From: Bacteroidota bacterium
GTDB lineage: Bacteria; Bacteroidota; Bacteroidia; Flavobacteriales; Flavobacteriaceae
Assembly (NCBI GenBank): GCA_023387965.1
Contig: JAEWHE010000014.1
Coordinates: forward strand, 370,064-434,063
Reading direction: 5' to 3'
Length of the DNA: 64,000 nt
In this document: in pieces, positions 27,792-36,464 of the stretch
How positions within the stretch are numbered: the first letter of the stretch is position 1
Layout: each line of letters starts with the position of its first letter
Program-made: the position numbers and the translations under genes
The notes under the pieces: model-generated
Seen by the model: only the letters and a program-made list of their open reading frames with translations
Database searches by the model: none
What the model was told of the DNA's origin: nothing

Positions 27792-30700
27792 AATACACAG
27801 AATTACAAATAACGTCCAATTTCAGTTTCCTTCGTGGTGGTTCACACCCCAAAGAATTGGTGAAGAAAGCCGCTGAACTGGGTTTTGATACAATTGCAAT
27901 TACCGATCACAATACATTGGCAGGAATCGTTCGGGCACATGTGGCGGCAAAAGAAGCCAAAATACGGCTGATTGTGGGTTGCCATCTCGAATTGATGGAC
28001 GGTTCACCGTTATTGGCCTATCCAACCGACAAACAGGCCTATCAACGTTTATCGGGTTTGCTATCAACAGGAAATTTACGTGCCGAAAAAGGCGAATGCC
28101 ATTTGTATAAAGCCGATGTATATCAATTTTCCGAAGGAATGAAATTCATTACCATAGCGCCATTGTCGCTCAATGAAGCTTTCGATTTTGAAGAATCGTT
28201 CAAATCCACTTTGGCAGAATACCGTAAGTATTTGGGAAAATCGCTGTACCTGGGAATGAGCCGTTCCTACCAAGCCAATGACAACAAGCGGATGCATCGG
28301 CTGGAGCAATTGTCCCAAAAGTTCGATATTCCTTTGGTAGCAACCAACGACGTACATTATCACATCTCCGAACGCCGTCAGTTACAGGATGTGTTGACCT
28401 GCATACGAGAAAAATGTACCATCCAGTCAGCCGGTTTCAAATTGTACCAAAATGCGGAACGTCACCTGAAAGCACAGGACGAAATGGAGCGGTTGTTTCG
28501 GCAATACCCCAAAGCTTTGGAAGCGACGCAGGAAATTGCGGAAGCATGTCAATTTTCGCTCGATAGCTTGGAATATGTGTATCCCGAAGAAATTACAACT
28601 GATGACAATACTACTCAACACGAATTGAAAATGCTGACCTGGCGTGGGGCGAATGAAAAATTCAATAATAAAATACCAAAGAAAATCCGCAAGACAATTC
28701 GCTACGAACTTCAATTCATGGAATCCAATAATTATGCTCCTTATTTTTTAACCGTGTATGATTTGGTCCGATTTGCTCGAGGAAAAAATATTTTGTGCCA
28801 AGGCCGAGGTTCGGCTGCTAACTCAGTGGTTTGCTATTGTTTGGGAATTACTTCGGTAGATCCGTCCAAATTCAACTTGTTGTTTGCCCGATTTATGTCC
28901 GATGCCCGAAACGAACCACCCGATATCGATGTCGATTTTGAACATGAACGACGAGAGGAAGTCATCCAATATATTTATGAAAAATACGGTCGTGACCGTG
29001 CAGCAATCGTTGCGACCGTAACGCAGGTGCATTGGAAAGGAGCCATCCGCGATGTCGCAAAAGCAATGGGACTTTCAGCCGATGCGGTAGACAAGCTTGC
29101 TGCAACTATTTGGGAATTCCGCGACAAACTAGAAGATAACCGCATCACTTCCGAAGGTTTTAATTTAAACGATCCACATCTGGTAAAAGTAATCCAGTTG
29201 ACACACCAATATGTAGGTTTTCCGCGTCAACTTGGACAACATACGGGTGGTTTCATCATCACACGAGGCAAACTTTCGGATTTGTGTCCCGTCATGAATG
29301 CACGGATGGACAACCGCACCAATATCGAATGGAACAAAGACGATATCGAAGCGTTGGGTTTTTTAAAAATTGATGTGTTGGCTCTTGGGATGCTAACTTG
29401 TATTCGTAAGGCATTCGATTTATGTGAACAACATTACGATGAGAAACTCTCAATGGCGGAAATTAATAAAGAAGACAAACCTAAAGTGTACGAAATGATT
29501 TCCGCAGCCGACACTCTCGGTGTTTTTCAAATAGAAAGTCGGGCACAAATGTCGATGCTTCCCCGGCTTCGACCAAAAGAATTCTACGATCTTGTCATTG
29601 AAGTGGCCATTGTTCGACCTGGACCCATTCAAGGAGATATGGTGCATCCATATTTACGAAGAAGAGAAGGCAAAGATCAGATAACATATCCATCAAAAGA
29701 ACTAGAAAATATCCTCGGACGTACGCTTGGAGTGCCTCTGTTTCAGGAACAAGCCATGGAAATCGCCATTGTAGCAGGCAGATTTACACCTGCACAAGCC
29801 GACGGTTTAAGACGAAGTATGGCAACCTTTAAGGCAAAGGGAAAAGTAAGCGAATGGCGTGATAAATTGGTAGATGGAATGGTTCGGAACAAGTATGAGA
29901 GGGAATTCGCCGAACGGGTTTTTAAACAGTTGGAAGGCTTTGGTTCTTATGGTTTTCCGGAAAGTCATGCCGCAAGTTTTGCTTTGTTGGTGTATGTTTC
30001 CGCATGGCTCAAGTGTTATTACCCAGATGTTTTTGCTACCGCATTGCTCAATAGCATTCCCATGGGTTTTTATCAGCCTGCCCAGATTGTAATCGATGCG
30101 CAAAATCATGGAGTTACAGTAAGGCCTGTGGATGTGAATTATTCTTATTGGGACAATACGCTTGAAGAAAAGCTGGGAGAAAGACATGCCATTCGATTGG
30201 GCTTTCGCCAAGTGAAAGGTCTTTCGGAAGAAGATATGCAGGTATTGATAACAGCAAGAGGAAATCAATTTAAAACCATCAATGCCTTGCTTGATGCAGG
30301 ACTTTCCTTAGCCGTGCTCGAAAAATTGGCTGATGCCGATGCGTTTCGTTCCATTTCGTTGGATAGGAGACAAGCCTTGTGGGAAGTATCGGCTTTGTCC
30401 GACAGCCCAATTGGAATGTTTGAAGGGCAAGCATCAGAAAGCGTCAACGAGCCACAACTTACGTTACCATTTTTAAGCGAAGCCGCACATGTGGTCGAAG
30501 ATTATGCCACCACGGGACTGTCGCTAAAAGCCCATCCGGTAAGTTTTGTGCGACTGCAACTCAACAAATTTGGAGTAACGCCTACAAATAATCTTTCTAA
30601 AATGAAAAACGGAGACAAAATTAAAGTAGCCGGATTGATTACTGTTCGCCAAAGGCCAGGTACTGCCAAAGGAGTGTTATTTGTAACCATTGAAGACGAA

Positions 30701-30973
30701 GGTGGAGTAGCCAATTTGGTTGTATGGGCAAAGGTGTTCGAAGTATATCGCAAGGAAATTGTGCAGGCGCGTTTATTGATGGTCGAAGGAAAATTGCAAA
30801 TTGAAGGAGAAGTTATTCATGTAATCGTCAATCATTGTTACAATCTTTCTTCGCTTTTGCAAAATATGACAGAAGACAAAAATGTGGAAACGGCTCTATC
30901 CACCTTATCTCGGGCGGATGAAAAAGAAAAAGGCACTGAAGAAGTATTTTATAAAGGCAGGAATTTCAGATAA
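27788..30973 (+). CDS. dnaE2: Error-prone DNA polymerase III alpha subunit DnaE2
   Basis: Damage-tolerant replicative-type polymerase of 1061 aa. The PHP domain occupies the first 270 residues (FSFLRGGSHPKELV, AITDHNTLAG). The palm carries the catalytic PDIDVDFEHERR (Asp379, 381 and 383) and LKIDVLALGML. A C-terminal OB fold (KIKVAGLITVRQRPGTAKG) follows. Length and domain order match DnaE2 rather than the 1160+ aa housekeeping DnaE, which is not in this window. The start at 27788 overlaps the imuB stop. It completes the imuA-imuB-dnaE2 operon controlled from the divergent S24 regulator. Confidence 0.96.
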   Translation: MKYTELQITSNFSFLRGGSHPKELVKKAAELGFDTIAITDHNTLAGIVRAHVAAKEAKIRLIVGCHLELMDGSPLLAYPTDKQAYQRLSGLLSTGNLRAEKGECHLYKADVYQFSEGMKFITIAPLSLNEAFDFEESFKSTLAEYRKYLGKSLYLGMSRSYQANDNKRMHRLEQLSQKFDIPLVATNDVHYHISERRQLQDVLTCIREKCTIQSAGFKLYQNAERHLKAQDEMERLFRQYPKALEATQEIAEACQFSLDSLEYVYPEEITTDDNTTQHELKMLTWRGANEKFNNKIPKKIRKTIRYELQFMESNNYAPYFLTVYDLVRFARGKNILCQGRGSAANSVVCYCLGITSVDPSKFNLLFARFMSDARNEPPDIDVDFEHERREEVIQYIYEKYGRDRAAIVATVTQVHWKGAIRDVAKAMGLSADAVDKLAATIWEFRDKLEDNRITSEGFNLNDPHLVKVIQLTHQYVGFPRQLGQHTGGFIITRGKLSDLCPVMNARMDNRTNIEWNKDDIEALGFLKIDVLALGMLTCIRKAFDLCEQHYDEKLSMAEINKEDKPKVYEMISAADTLGVFQIESRAQMSMLPRLRPKEFYDLVIEVAIVRPGPIQGDMVHPYLRRREGKDQITYPSKELENILGRTLGVPLFQEQAMEIAIVAGRFTPAQADGLRRSMATFKAKGKVSEWRDKLVDGMVRNKYEREFAERVFKQLEGFGSYGFPESHAASFALLVYVSAWLKCYYPDVFATALLNSIPMGFYQPAQIVIDAQNHGVTVRPVDVNYSYWDNTLEEKLGERHAIRLGFRQVKGLSEEDMQVLITARGNQFKTINALLDAGLSLAVLEKLADADAFRSISLDRRQALWEVSALSDSPIGMFEGQASESVNEPQLTLPFLSEAAHVVEDYATTGLSLKAHPVSFVRLQLNKFGVTPTNNLSKMKNGDKIKVAGLITVRQRPGTAKGVLFVTIEDEGGVANLVVWAKVFEVYRKEIVQARLLMVEGKLQIEGEVIHVIVNHCYNLSSLLQNMTEDKNVETALSTLSRADEKEKGTEEVFYKGRNFR

Positions 30974-31108
30974 ATACAAGTGGATTATTTCGAGAAGTCG
31001 TTTTAAAAATCAGACACAAACTAATTAACATTTCCCATCAAAATAAACCAACCGAATTTCCGTTTATTTTTTTGGCAGGATAATTGCAATTCCTGAAATA
31101 CCCTAAAT

Positions 31109-32098
31109 ATGAGAGCGTTGATGAAGAGGATTTTATTCGTTTTAATGTTGGTGAGTTTTCCAGCATTTGCACAAGATTTTGTATCAGTTGATCAAAAAAT
31201 TGCCCAATACCCTAAAAAATTTTCCAGCCCAAAAGAACTTGCCCAAAAAATCAACCGAGATTTTACGGATGAGGACCAAAAAGCACGCGCAATTTTCTCG
31301 TGGATTGCCTTTAATATTGACTATGATGTGAATGCGTATTTTTCTAAATCGCATCAACAGCCAATTAAATTTTCTTATAGAACCCAATCCGAACGTATTG
31401 CTAAACTCGAAGAAATTCGGCAACAGAAAATAATGGCTGCTTTCAAATCGCAAAAAACTTTGTGTCACGGTTATTCATTATTATTTCAAGAAATTTGTCA
31501 CTTGGTAGGTTTACAAGCTGAGGTTGTTACCGGAAAAACCAAAACAAGCCAACGTGAATTAGGCAAACTTCCTACACAAAGTACTCATGCTTGGAATGTG
31601 GTCAAAACCAATAACAAGTGGAAATTAATTGATGTAACTTGGGGAGCCGGAACAGTTAACGAGGCAAAACGCGCATTTGTAAAACGTTTTAATCCCGGTT
31701 ATTTTTTTAGCGACCCTAACATTTTTATTTCTAATCATTATCCCGATGATGCCCAATGGGTTTTAGCCAATCTCACGCAGGAAGATTTTGCTGCATCGCC
31801 GTTGTTTTTTAGCGAATATTTCAAAAGCAGCATCCGATTTGTAGGCAATAATTTAGGTGTGATTTCGACTCAACAGCCCGGAACCCTTTCGTTACAAATC
31901 AATAATTTGCAAACTACAGATGTAGTTGATTTTGTGTTAAACCAAAACAAAACTGCGCAAAAGTACCAGCATAAAATTAACGGTAACCAATCAGATTTTT
32001 TGATTGCGGTTGCTGATAATTTTAACGGTTATCTCACGGTTTTTGTGAATGGCAAAGCTTTTTCTGCTCATAAAATTATCCCGAAAAGAAGGGGGTAG
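31109..32098 (+). CDS. Secreted transglutaminase-like protein
   Basis: Protein of 329 aa with an N-terminal signal peptide (cleavage near AFAQ, residue 22). A transglutaminase-like cysteine protease fold carries Cys119 in KTLCHGYS, a histidine in THAWNVV and an aspartate in LIDVTWGAG, the Cys-His-Asp triad in family order. The C-terminal 100 residues are beta-rich and less conserved. A start at 31121 (MKRILF) is equally plausible. The role may be periplasmic peptide cleavage or crosslinking; no partner genes are adjacent. Confidence 0.85.
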   Translation: MRALMKRILFVLMLVSFPAFAQDFVSVDQKIAQYPKKFSSPKELAQKINRDFTDEDQKARAIFSWIAFNIDYDVNAYFSKSHQQPIKFSYRTQSERIAKLEEIRQQKIMAAFKSQKTLCHGYSLLFQEICHLVGLQAEVVTGKTKTSQRELGKLPTQSTHAWNVVKTNNKWKLIDVTWGAGTVNEAKRAFVKRFNPGYFFSDPNIFISNHYPDDAQWVLANLTQEDFAASPLFFSEYFKSSIRFVGNNLGVISTQQPGTLSLQINNLQTTDVVDFVLNQNKTAQKYQHKINGNQSDFLIAVADNFNGYLTVFVNGKAFSAHKIIPKRRG

Positions 32099-32160
32099 GA
32101 AAATTTTAATTTGAGAAATTGCATCGCCTGTTCGCTAATCGCTTCAGTCTAAATTCGAAA

Positions 32161-32226
32161 CTCCAAATTCCAAATTCCAACTCCTAACTCCTAACTCCTA
32201 ACTCATAATTCATAACTCATAACTCT
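32161..32226. repeat. Low-complexity CTCCTAA / CTCATAA array
   Basis: Short units (CCAAATT, CTCCTAA, CTCATAA) follow one another with a 7-8 bp period. The array lies at the left edge of the intergenic region before the hairpin element. No coding potential is seen. Confidence 0.6.
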
Positions 32227-32229
32227 CTA

Positions 32230-32345
32230 CCGCGTTAGGGATTGAGCCTTTGTTTGAGCTCGTTTTTTTTGGTGCAACGGAGTGGAACCAAAAAAAACAG
32301 CGAGTGGCGAAAGCCCGACCCAATTTTAGCAGGGTAGTTCTTGTG
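32230..32345. repeat. Second-type palindromic element (CGTTAGGGAT...GCCCGACCC)
   Basis: The element starts CCGCGTTAGGGATTGAG, has a hairpin made of a T-run plus GGT facing ACC plus an A-run, and continues to AAGCCCGACCC. The ends differ from copies R1-R5, but the T-run/A-run core and the GCGA-type flanks look related. Together with the CTCCTAA array and the terminator it fills the gap at 32099-32435, which has no gene. Confidence 0.5.
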
Positions 32346-32381
32346 GCACTTGGGTTGTAAATTGGGGAACGCCCAAAAAAG

Positions 32382-32410
32382 AAAACACCGAAACTTTCGC
32401 TTCGGTGCTT
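32382..32410 (-). terminator. Intrinsic terminator after the SGNH lipoprotein gene
   Basis: On the minus strand CACCGAA and TTCGGTG form a stem (32386-32407) followed by GTTTTCTTTTTT. It is located 26 bp beyond the gene stop at 32436. Confidence 0.7.
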
Positions 32411-32435
32411 TCAAGTTGCATATTAACAAAAAAAA

Positions 32436-33971
32436 TTATGGCAATTGTGGTGATCTCAAGATGTCGTAATCAGAGATTTTTTTCATCGGTAGGTTAGAGC
32501 CGTATTTGGCGTTAATGGCTTCGAGGAATTTGTTGGCAAGCAAGGCATAACCACGACCTGTTGGGTGAACGCCGTCAAGTGAAAAGGCGCCTCCAAAAAT
32601 AAATTCGGATTTAAGGGTGTAGCCTTCGTAAGGGATTCCGGTGGTGTTTACTTGTGTTAAAATGGCTTTAGAATCTACGAACGCCAAGTTGTATTGGTTG
32701 GCAAGGCTTTCGATTGCGGCGTTGTATTGGTTGGCGGCAGTCTGAATCATGGCTACTTCCGAAGGAATTAAAATATTTCGGTCTTGTAGTGGATAAGTTA
32801 CGCCTTTGATATTAAACGGCGACGGAACGTTGGCTTGGTTTTGCCCGATATCGCTGCTTGACGACAATAAAATATAATCGGTTGGGCGGGTTTGACGGGC
32901 TTGTCCATAAACGTTTCCTAAAAATGCGGCTTGGGACGCCGGATATCCTGCCATGGTTAAAGCGGCGGTTAATTGCGTGGAAAGGTTTGGTAAAGTTTCG
33001 TCTACCATTAACATTGGGTTGTTTCCTGTTTCCGATAAAAGTTCAATTCTGTCACCAGCTCCAAAAGCGGTTAAGGCTTGTTTTAGCGGTCCGTAAAGTT
33101 GGGTGTTTAGTGCCGCAACTTGGTTAGTTCCTCCAATGGTTAGATTGGCTTGGGTTAGCTGGTTGTATTTGATGTAAGTAAAAAACGGAATGGTGGTAAT
33201 ATCTGGAATATTTGCCACAACACCTTTGGCTCCGTTAGCGGTTAAACCTTGCAAAAGTTGGTTGTAAACATTTGCGAAAACGCCTGGGTCTGTAATATCG
33301 TTTGCACCGTAAGTGGCTGGATTTTGGTTTCCGGTTTGGTCCACTCCAACACCACCTGAACTTGCAAAACTAAGAATATCGTTGTTTCCAATCCAAAGTG
33401 AAAAAAACGTGGCGTTTTGTGCCATCGCATCTTGGATAACAGTTGCACTTGCGCTTGAAGCAAATCTTACGTAGTAAGGATTGGCAGTTCCGGCAACGAC
33501 TCCGGCAACGTTTCCATATCCTGGAGCAACTAAATGGTATAATTTTGCTCCGGGAATTCCCATGTTGTTTACAGGTCCAGAAACTTGGTTTGTAATATCA
33601 GTTGTAGGTGTTCCGGTTAAGACAGCAGGACCGCTTCCGTTGAAGAACAATCGCGGTTGTGCAATTAAATTTCCTCCTAAAAGTAATCCTCCGATATTGT
33701 CATTTGTATAAGGTACATTAAATTCTCCTCCTCCGGCAAGTGCAAATTGTTCGGCTAAAAGTTTTGGATAAGATTGCTCTTGTCCTCTTTTGTATAAAGC
33801 ATTATCCGAATATCCTGCGGTAAGCGAATTTCCTAAAGCAATAAATTTCGAAAAATCGGCTTCACCGGAAACAATCACTACCGGTTCTTCAATGGGGGTG
33901 TCATTATCGTCAGAACTACAAGCTGTTAGCACTAATGGAACTAAATACAGCCATCTAAAATTTTTGTTCAT
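32436..33971 (-). CDS. SGNH/GDSL-hydrolase family lipoprotein
   Basis: Surface or periplasmic esterase-like lipoprotein of 511 aa. The lipobox ends at Cys18 (VLTACSSDDND), and the acidic residues after the cysteine resemble a lipoprotein export signal of Bacteroidota. The hydrolase motifs are the nucleophile Ser49 in ALGNSLTAG, the WIGNNDIL block, and Asp-His in DGVHPTGRGYALLANKF near the C-terminus. It is long for SGNH enzymes, with Gly/Asn-rich inserts. The substrate is unknown. Confidence 0.9.
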   Translation of the reverse strand: MNKNFRWLYLVPLVLTACSSDDNDTPIEEPVVIVSGEADFSKFIALGNSLTAGYSDNALYKRGQEQSYPKLLAEQFALAGGGEFNVPYTNDNIGGLLLGGNLIAQPRLFFNGSGPAVLTGTPTTDITNQVSGPVNNMGIPGAKLYHLVAPGYGNVAGVVAGTANPYYVRFASSASATVIQDAMAQNATFFSLWIGNNDILSFASSGGVGVDQTGNQNPATYGANDITDPGVFANVYNQLLQGLTANGAKGVVANIPDITTIPFFTYIKYNQLTQANLTIGGTNQVAALNTQLYGPLKQALTAFGAGDRIELLSETGNNPMLMVDETLPNLSTQLTAALTMAGYPASQAAFLGNVYGQARQTRPTDYILLSSSSDIGQNQANVPSPFNIKGVTYPLQDRNILIPSEVAMIQTAANQYNAAIESLANQYNLAFVDSKAILTQVNTTGIPYEGYTLKSEFIFGGAFSLDGVHPTGRGYALLANKFLEAINAKYGSNLPMKKISDYDILRSPQLP

Positions 33972-34071
33972 GTTTTGAGTTTTATGAAGGTTAGTTAGGA
34001 AATTATATACAATAATACTACAATTTTAGTAAATGATAAATTTTTAAGCTGTTTTTTTACGATATTATAAA

Positions 34072-34110
34072 TAAAAAAACCGCAGTTATTTTTAGGTGAA
34101 TAACTGCGGT
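34072..34110 (-). terminator. Intrinsic terminator after dipeptidyl peptidase IV
   Basis: An 11-bp stem CCGCAGTTATT / AATAACTGCGG is followed on the minus strand by a T-run. It lies 24 bp past the stop at 34134. Confidence 0.85.
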
Positions 34111-34133
34111 TTAAAAATTTTTTGTTTGGAAAA

Positions 34134-36311
34134 TTATTTCAAATGCACATCAAAATAATCGGCAATTTTTTGATTCAAATGCACTCTGTCTTTCCCAGAA
34201 ACGTTGTGCTCGTGAGTAGGATAGAGGAAGTAATCCACTTGTTTTCCTGCTTTGATGCAAGCCTGAATGAATTCCATGCTGTGTTGTTGCACCACAACCG
34301 GATCTTGAGCTCCGTGAATCATCAGCAGTCTTCCTTTTAATTGACCTGCTTTTTTAACTACATTATTATTTTCGTAGCCATTTTCGTTTTCTTGTGGCGT
34401 ATCCATGTAACGTTCGCCGTACATAATTTCGTAAAATTTCCAGTCGGTTACAGGACCTCCAGCAACTCCAACTTTAAAAATATCGTTGTGATTGAGCATT
34501 AATGAAGTGGTCATAAATCCGCCGAAACTCCAGCCGTAAACACCAATTTTTTCCTGATCAACAAACGATTTTGATTTTAAAAATTCGATTCCTTTCATTT
34601 GATCCGCCATTTCGTTTACTCCTAAATTTCTGTGGATTACGTGTTCAAAATCTTTTCCTCTTGCGTCACTTCCGCGGTTGTCAACGGTGAAAACCACGTA
34701 ACCGTTTTGCGCCATATAATAGTCAAAAAGTGATCCGCCACCAAGCCATTCGTTTTGAACCAATTGTGCATGAGGACCTCCATAAACGTAAACCATTACC
34801 GGATATTTTTTATTGGCATCGAAATTTGCCGGATAAATAAGCCTTCCGTTTAACGGGGTTTTTCCGTCGGCAGCGGTAATTTTTACCAATTCCATTTTAG
34901 GTAAAACGGTTTTGCCGTCGTAAGGATTTTTGGCTTCAACCAAATTTGTAACCGAATTATTTTTTAGATTTTTAATCAAAATAGTATTTGGCGTGGTCAC
35001 GTTAGAATATTGGTCGAACAAAAGTGTTCCGTCGCTGTTGATACTTCCCGAATGCATTCCGGAAACACTGCTCAATTGCGTGGTTTTCCCAGATTTTAAA
35101 TCAACTTTAAAAAATTGTCTGTCTAAACCGTCATTTGCAGTTCCAATGTAAAAAACGTTTTTTCCTTCGGAATCAAAATTTAATAATGACGTCACCACGA
35201 CATCTTTGTGACCTAAATTTTTCAGCAATTTTCCGTCTGTATTATAAAGGTACAATTGCTCAAAACCATTGTTCTCACTTCTGTATAAAAACTGCGAATC
35301 AGAATTTGGCAAAAATGTCAAATCATGCAAAGGTTCAACGTAAGTTGGCGCTTTTTCTTCGAATAAAGTTTTTACCAAAGCTCCGGTTGAAGCGTCATAT
35401 TTGTTTAATTTCAAATGATTTTGCCCGCGGTTTAACAATCCTACGTACACAAATTTTCCGCTTGGTTCCCAAGTCACGCATGTTAAATATTGCTCTTTTG
35501 GTTCGCCGGTTTGTAAAGTCACGGATTTTTTTGAATTTATATCAAAAATTACCAAGGTTACTTCTTCGCTTTTTTCGCCAGCCATCGGGTATTTGATATC
35601 TTTGGTTGTGGCAATTCGAGCGCCAAAATCAATCAAAGGATAATCGGCAACCATGGTTTCATCTTTTCTGTAAAAAGCCAATTTTTCGCTTTTAGGACTC
35701 CACCACATCCCACGATTAATCCCAAATTCTTGTCTGTGGGTATAATCACTTCCGTTTACGATGCCTTTATTTTCATCGTTTGTAACCGAAATTGTTTCGT
35801 TGTTGTGTGTAATTTTGATGTTATTGTCGCTTAACCAAGCCACTTTTTTTGCATCCGAAGAAATAATTTGGTTTCTGCTTTCTTGAGCAATAGCAATTCC
35901 GTTTGTAATTTGCTTTGAAGCTACATCAAACTGAACTAAATATTTTGAATTTTTGCCATCTACTTCAAATTCCAAAACATTTTTGTTCACCCACGAATAC
36001 GCATACGGAAACATGCGAAGTTGGAAACTATCGCTTGAAAATTTTTGTTTCAACGCGTTTTCGAGTTCTGTTTTAGAAACCAAAACTGTTTCGGTCCAAT
36101 TATTTTCTGCACTTTTCGCTGCTAGATTTTGATAAGAATTATCTAAATACGTCAACGTTTTCGTGTCTTTTCGCCATTGTGGCGCCACCATATTTTCAAC
36201 TGCAAAATTGCGGTATTGGCCAAAAGTGGCTTCTTCTATGGTAAGATTTTTTTGGGCAAAACCCGAAATTCCAACAAAGAGAAAAGCCGAAAGAAATACT
36301 ATTTTTTTCAT
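34134..36311 (-). CDS. S9-family dipeptidyl peptidase IV-like protease
   Basis: Exported serine exopeptidase of 725 aa that releases N-terminal dipeptides. The signal peptide ends near residue 19 (SGFAQ). Residues about 40-480 form the eight-bladed propeller (DPPIV_N), and the alpha/beta hydrolase domain follows. The triad is Ser595 in YGWSFGGFM, Asp670 in GAQDP and His702 in HEHNV. The length matches bacterial DPP IV. It is a single-gene unit with its own terminator, and probably serves peptide nutrition with the two M1 peptidases. Confidence 0.94.
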   Translation of the reverse strand: MKKIVFLSAFLFVGISGFAQKNLTIEEATFGQYRNFAVENMVAPQWRKDTKTLTYLDNSYQNLAAKSAENNWTETVLVSKTELENALKQKFSSDSFQLRMFPYAYSWVNKNVLEFEVDGKNSKYLVQFDVASKQITNGIAIAQESRNQIISSDAKKVAWLSDNNIKITHNNETISVTNDENKGIVNGSDYTHRQEFGINRGMWWSPKSEKLAFYRKDETMVADYPLIDFGARIATTKDIKYPMAGEKSEEVTLVIFDINSKKSVTLQTGEPKEQYLTCVTWEPSGKFVYVGLLNRGQNHLKLNKYDASTGALVKTLFEEKAPTYVEPLHDLTFLPNSDSQFLYRSENNGFEQLYLYNTDGKLLKNLGHKDVVVTSLLNFDSEGKNVFYIGTANDGLDRQFFKVDLKSGKTTQLSSVSGMHSGSINSDGTLLFDQYSNVTTPNTILIKNLKNNSVTNLVEAKNPYDGKTVLPKMELVKITAADGKTPLNGRLIYPANFDANKKYPVMVYVYGGPHAQLVQNEWLGGGSLFDYYMAQNGYVVFTVDNRGSDARGKDFEHVIHRNLGVNEMADQMKGIEFLKSKSFVDQEKIGVYGWSFGGFMTTSLMLNHNDIFKVGVAGGPVTDWKFYEIMYGERYMDTPQENENGYENNNVVKKAGQLKGRLLMIHGAQDPVVVQQHSMEFIQACIKAGKQVDYFLYPTHEHNVSGKDRVHLNQKIADYFDVHLK

Positions 36312-36406
36312 GTTTTAAATTTTGAAGTCGCTAATTTACTAAAATAGTAGTCGCCCGAACGAGAGATTGTTACAATAATTATGAGTAAAACTTGGAATAA
36401 TTTTGA

Positions 36407-36442
36407 AAAAAAAACCTCCTCAATTTTTAAAAATCAAGGAGG
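36407..36442 (-). terminator. Intrinsic terminator after the PLP-lyase gene
   Basis: An inverted repeat with CCTCCT / AGGAGG ends is followed by a run of T on the minus strand. It lies 23 bp past the stop at 36465. Confidence 0.75.
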
Positions 36443-36464
36443 CAGTTTAATCGTAACCAAAAAA

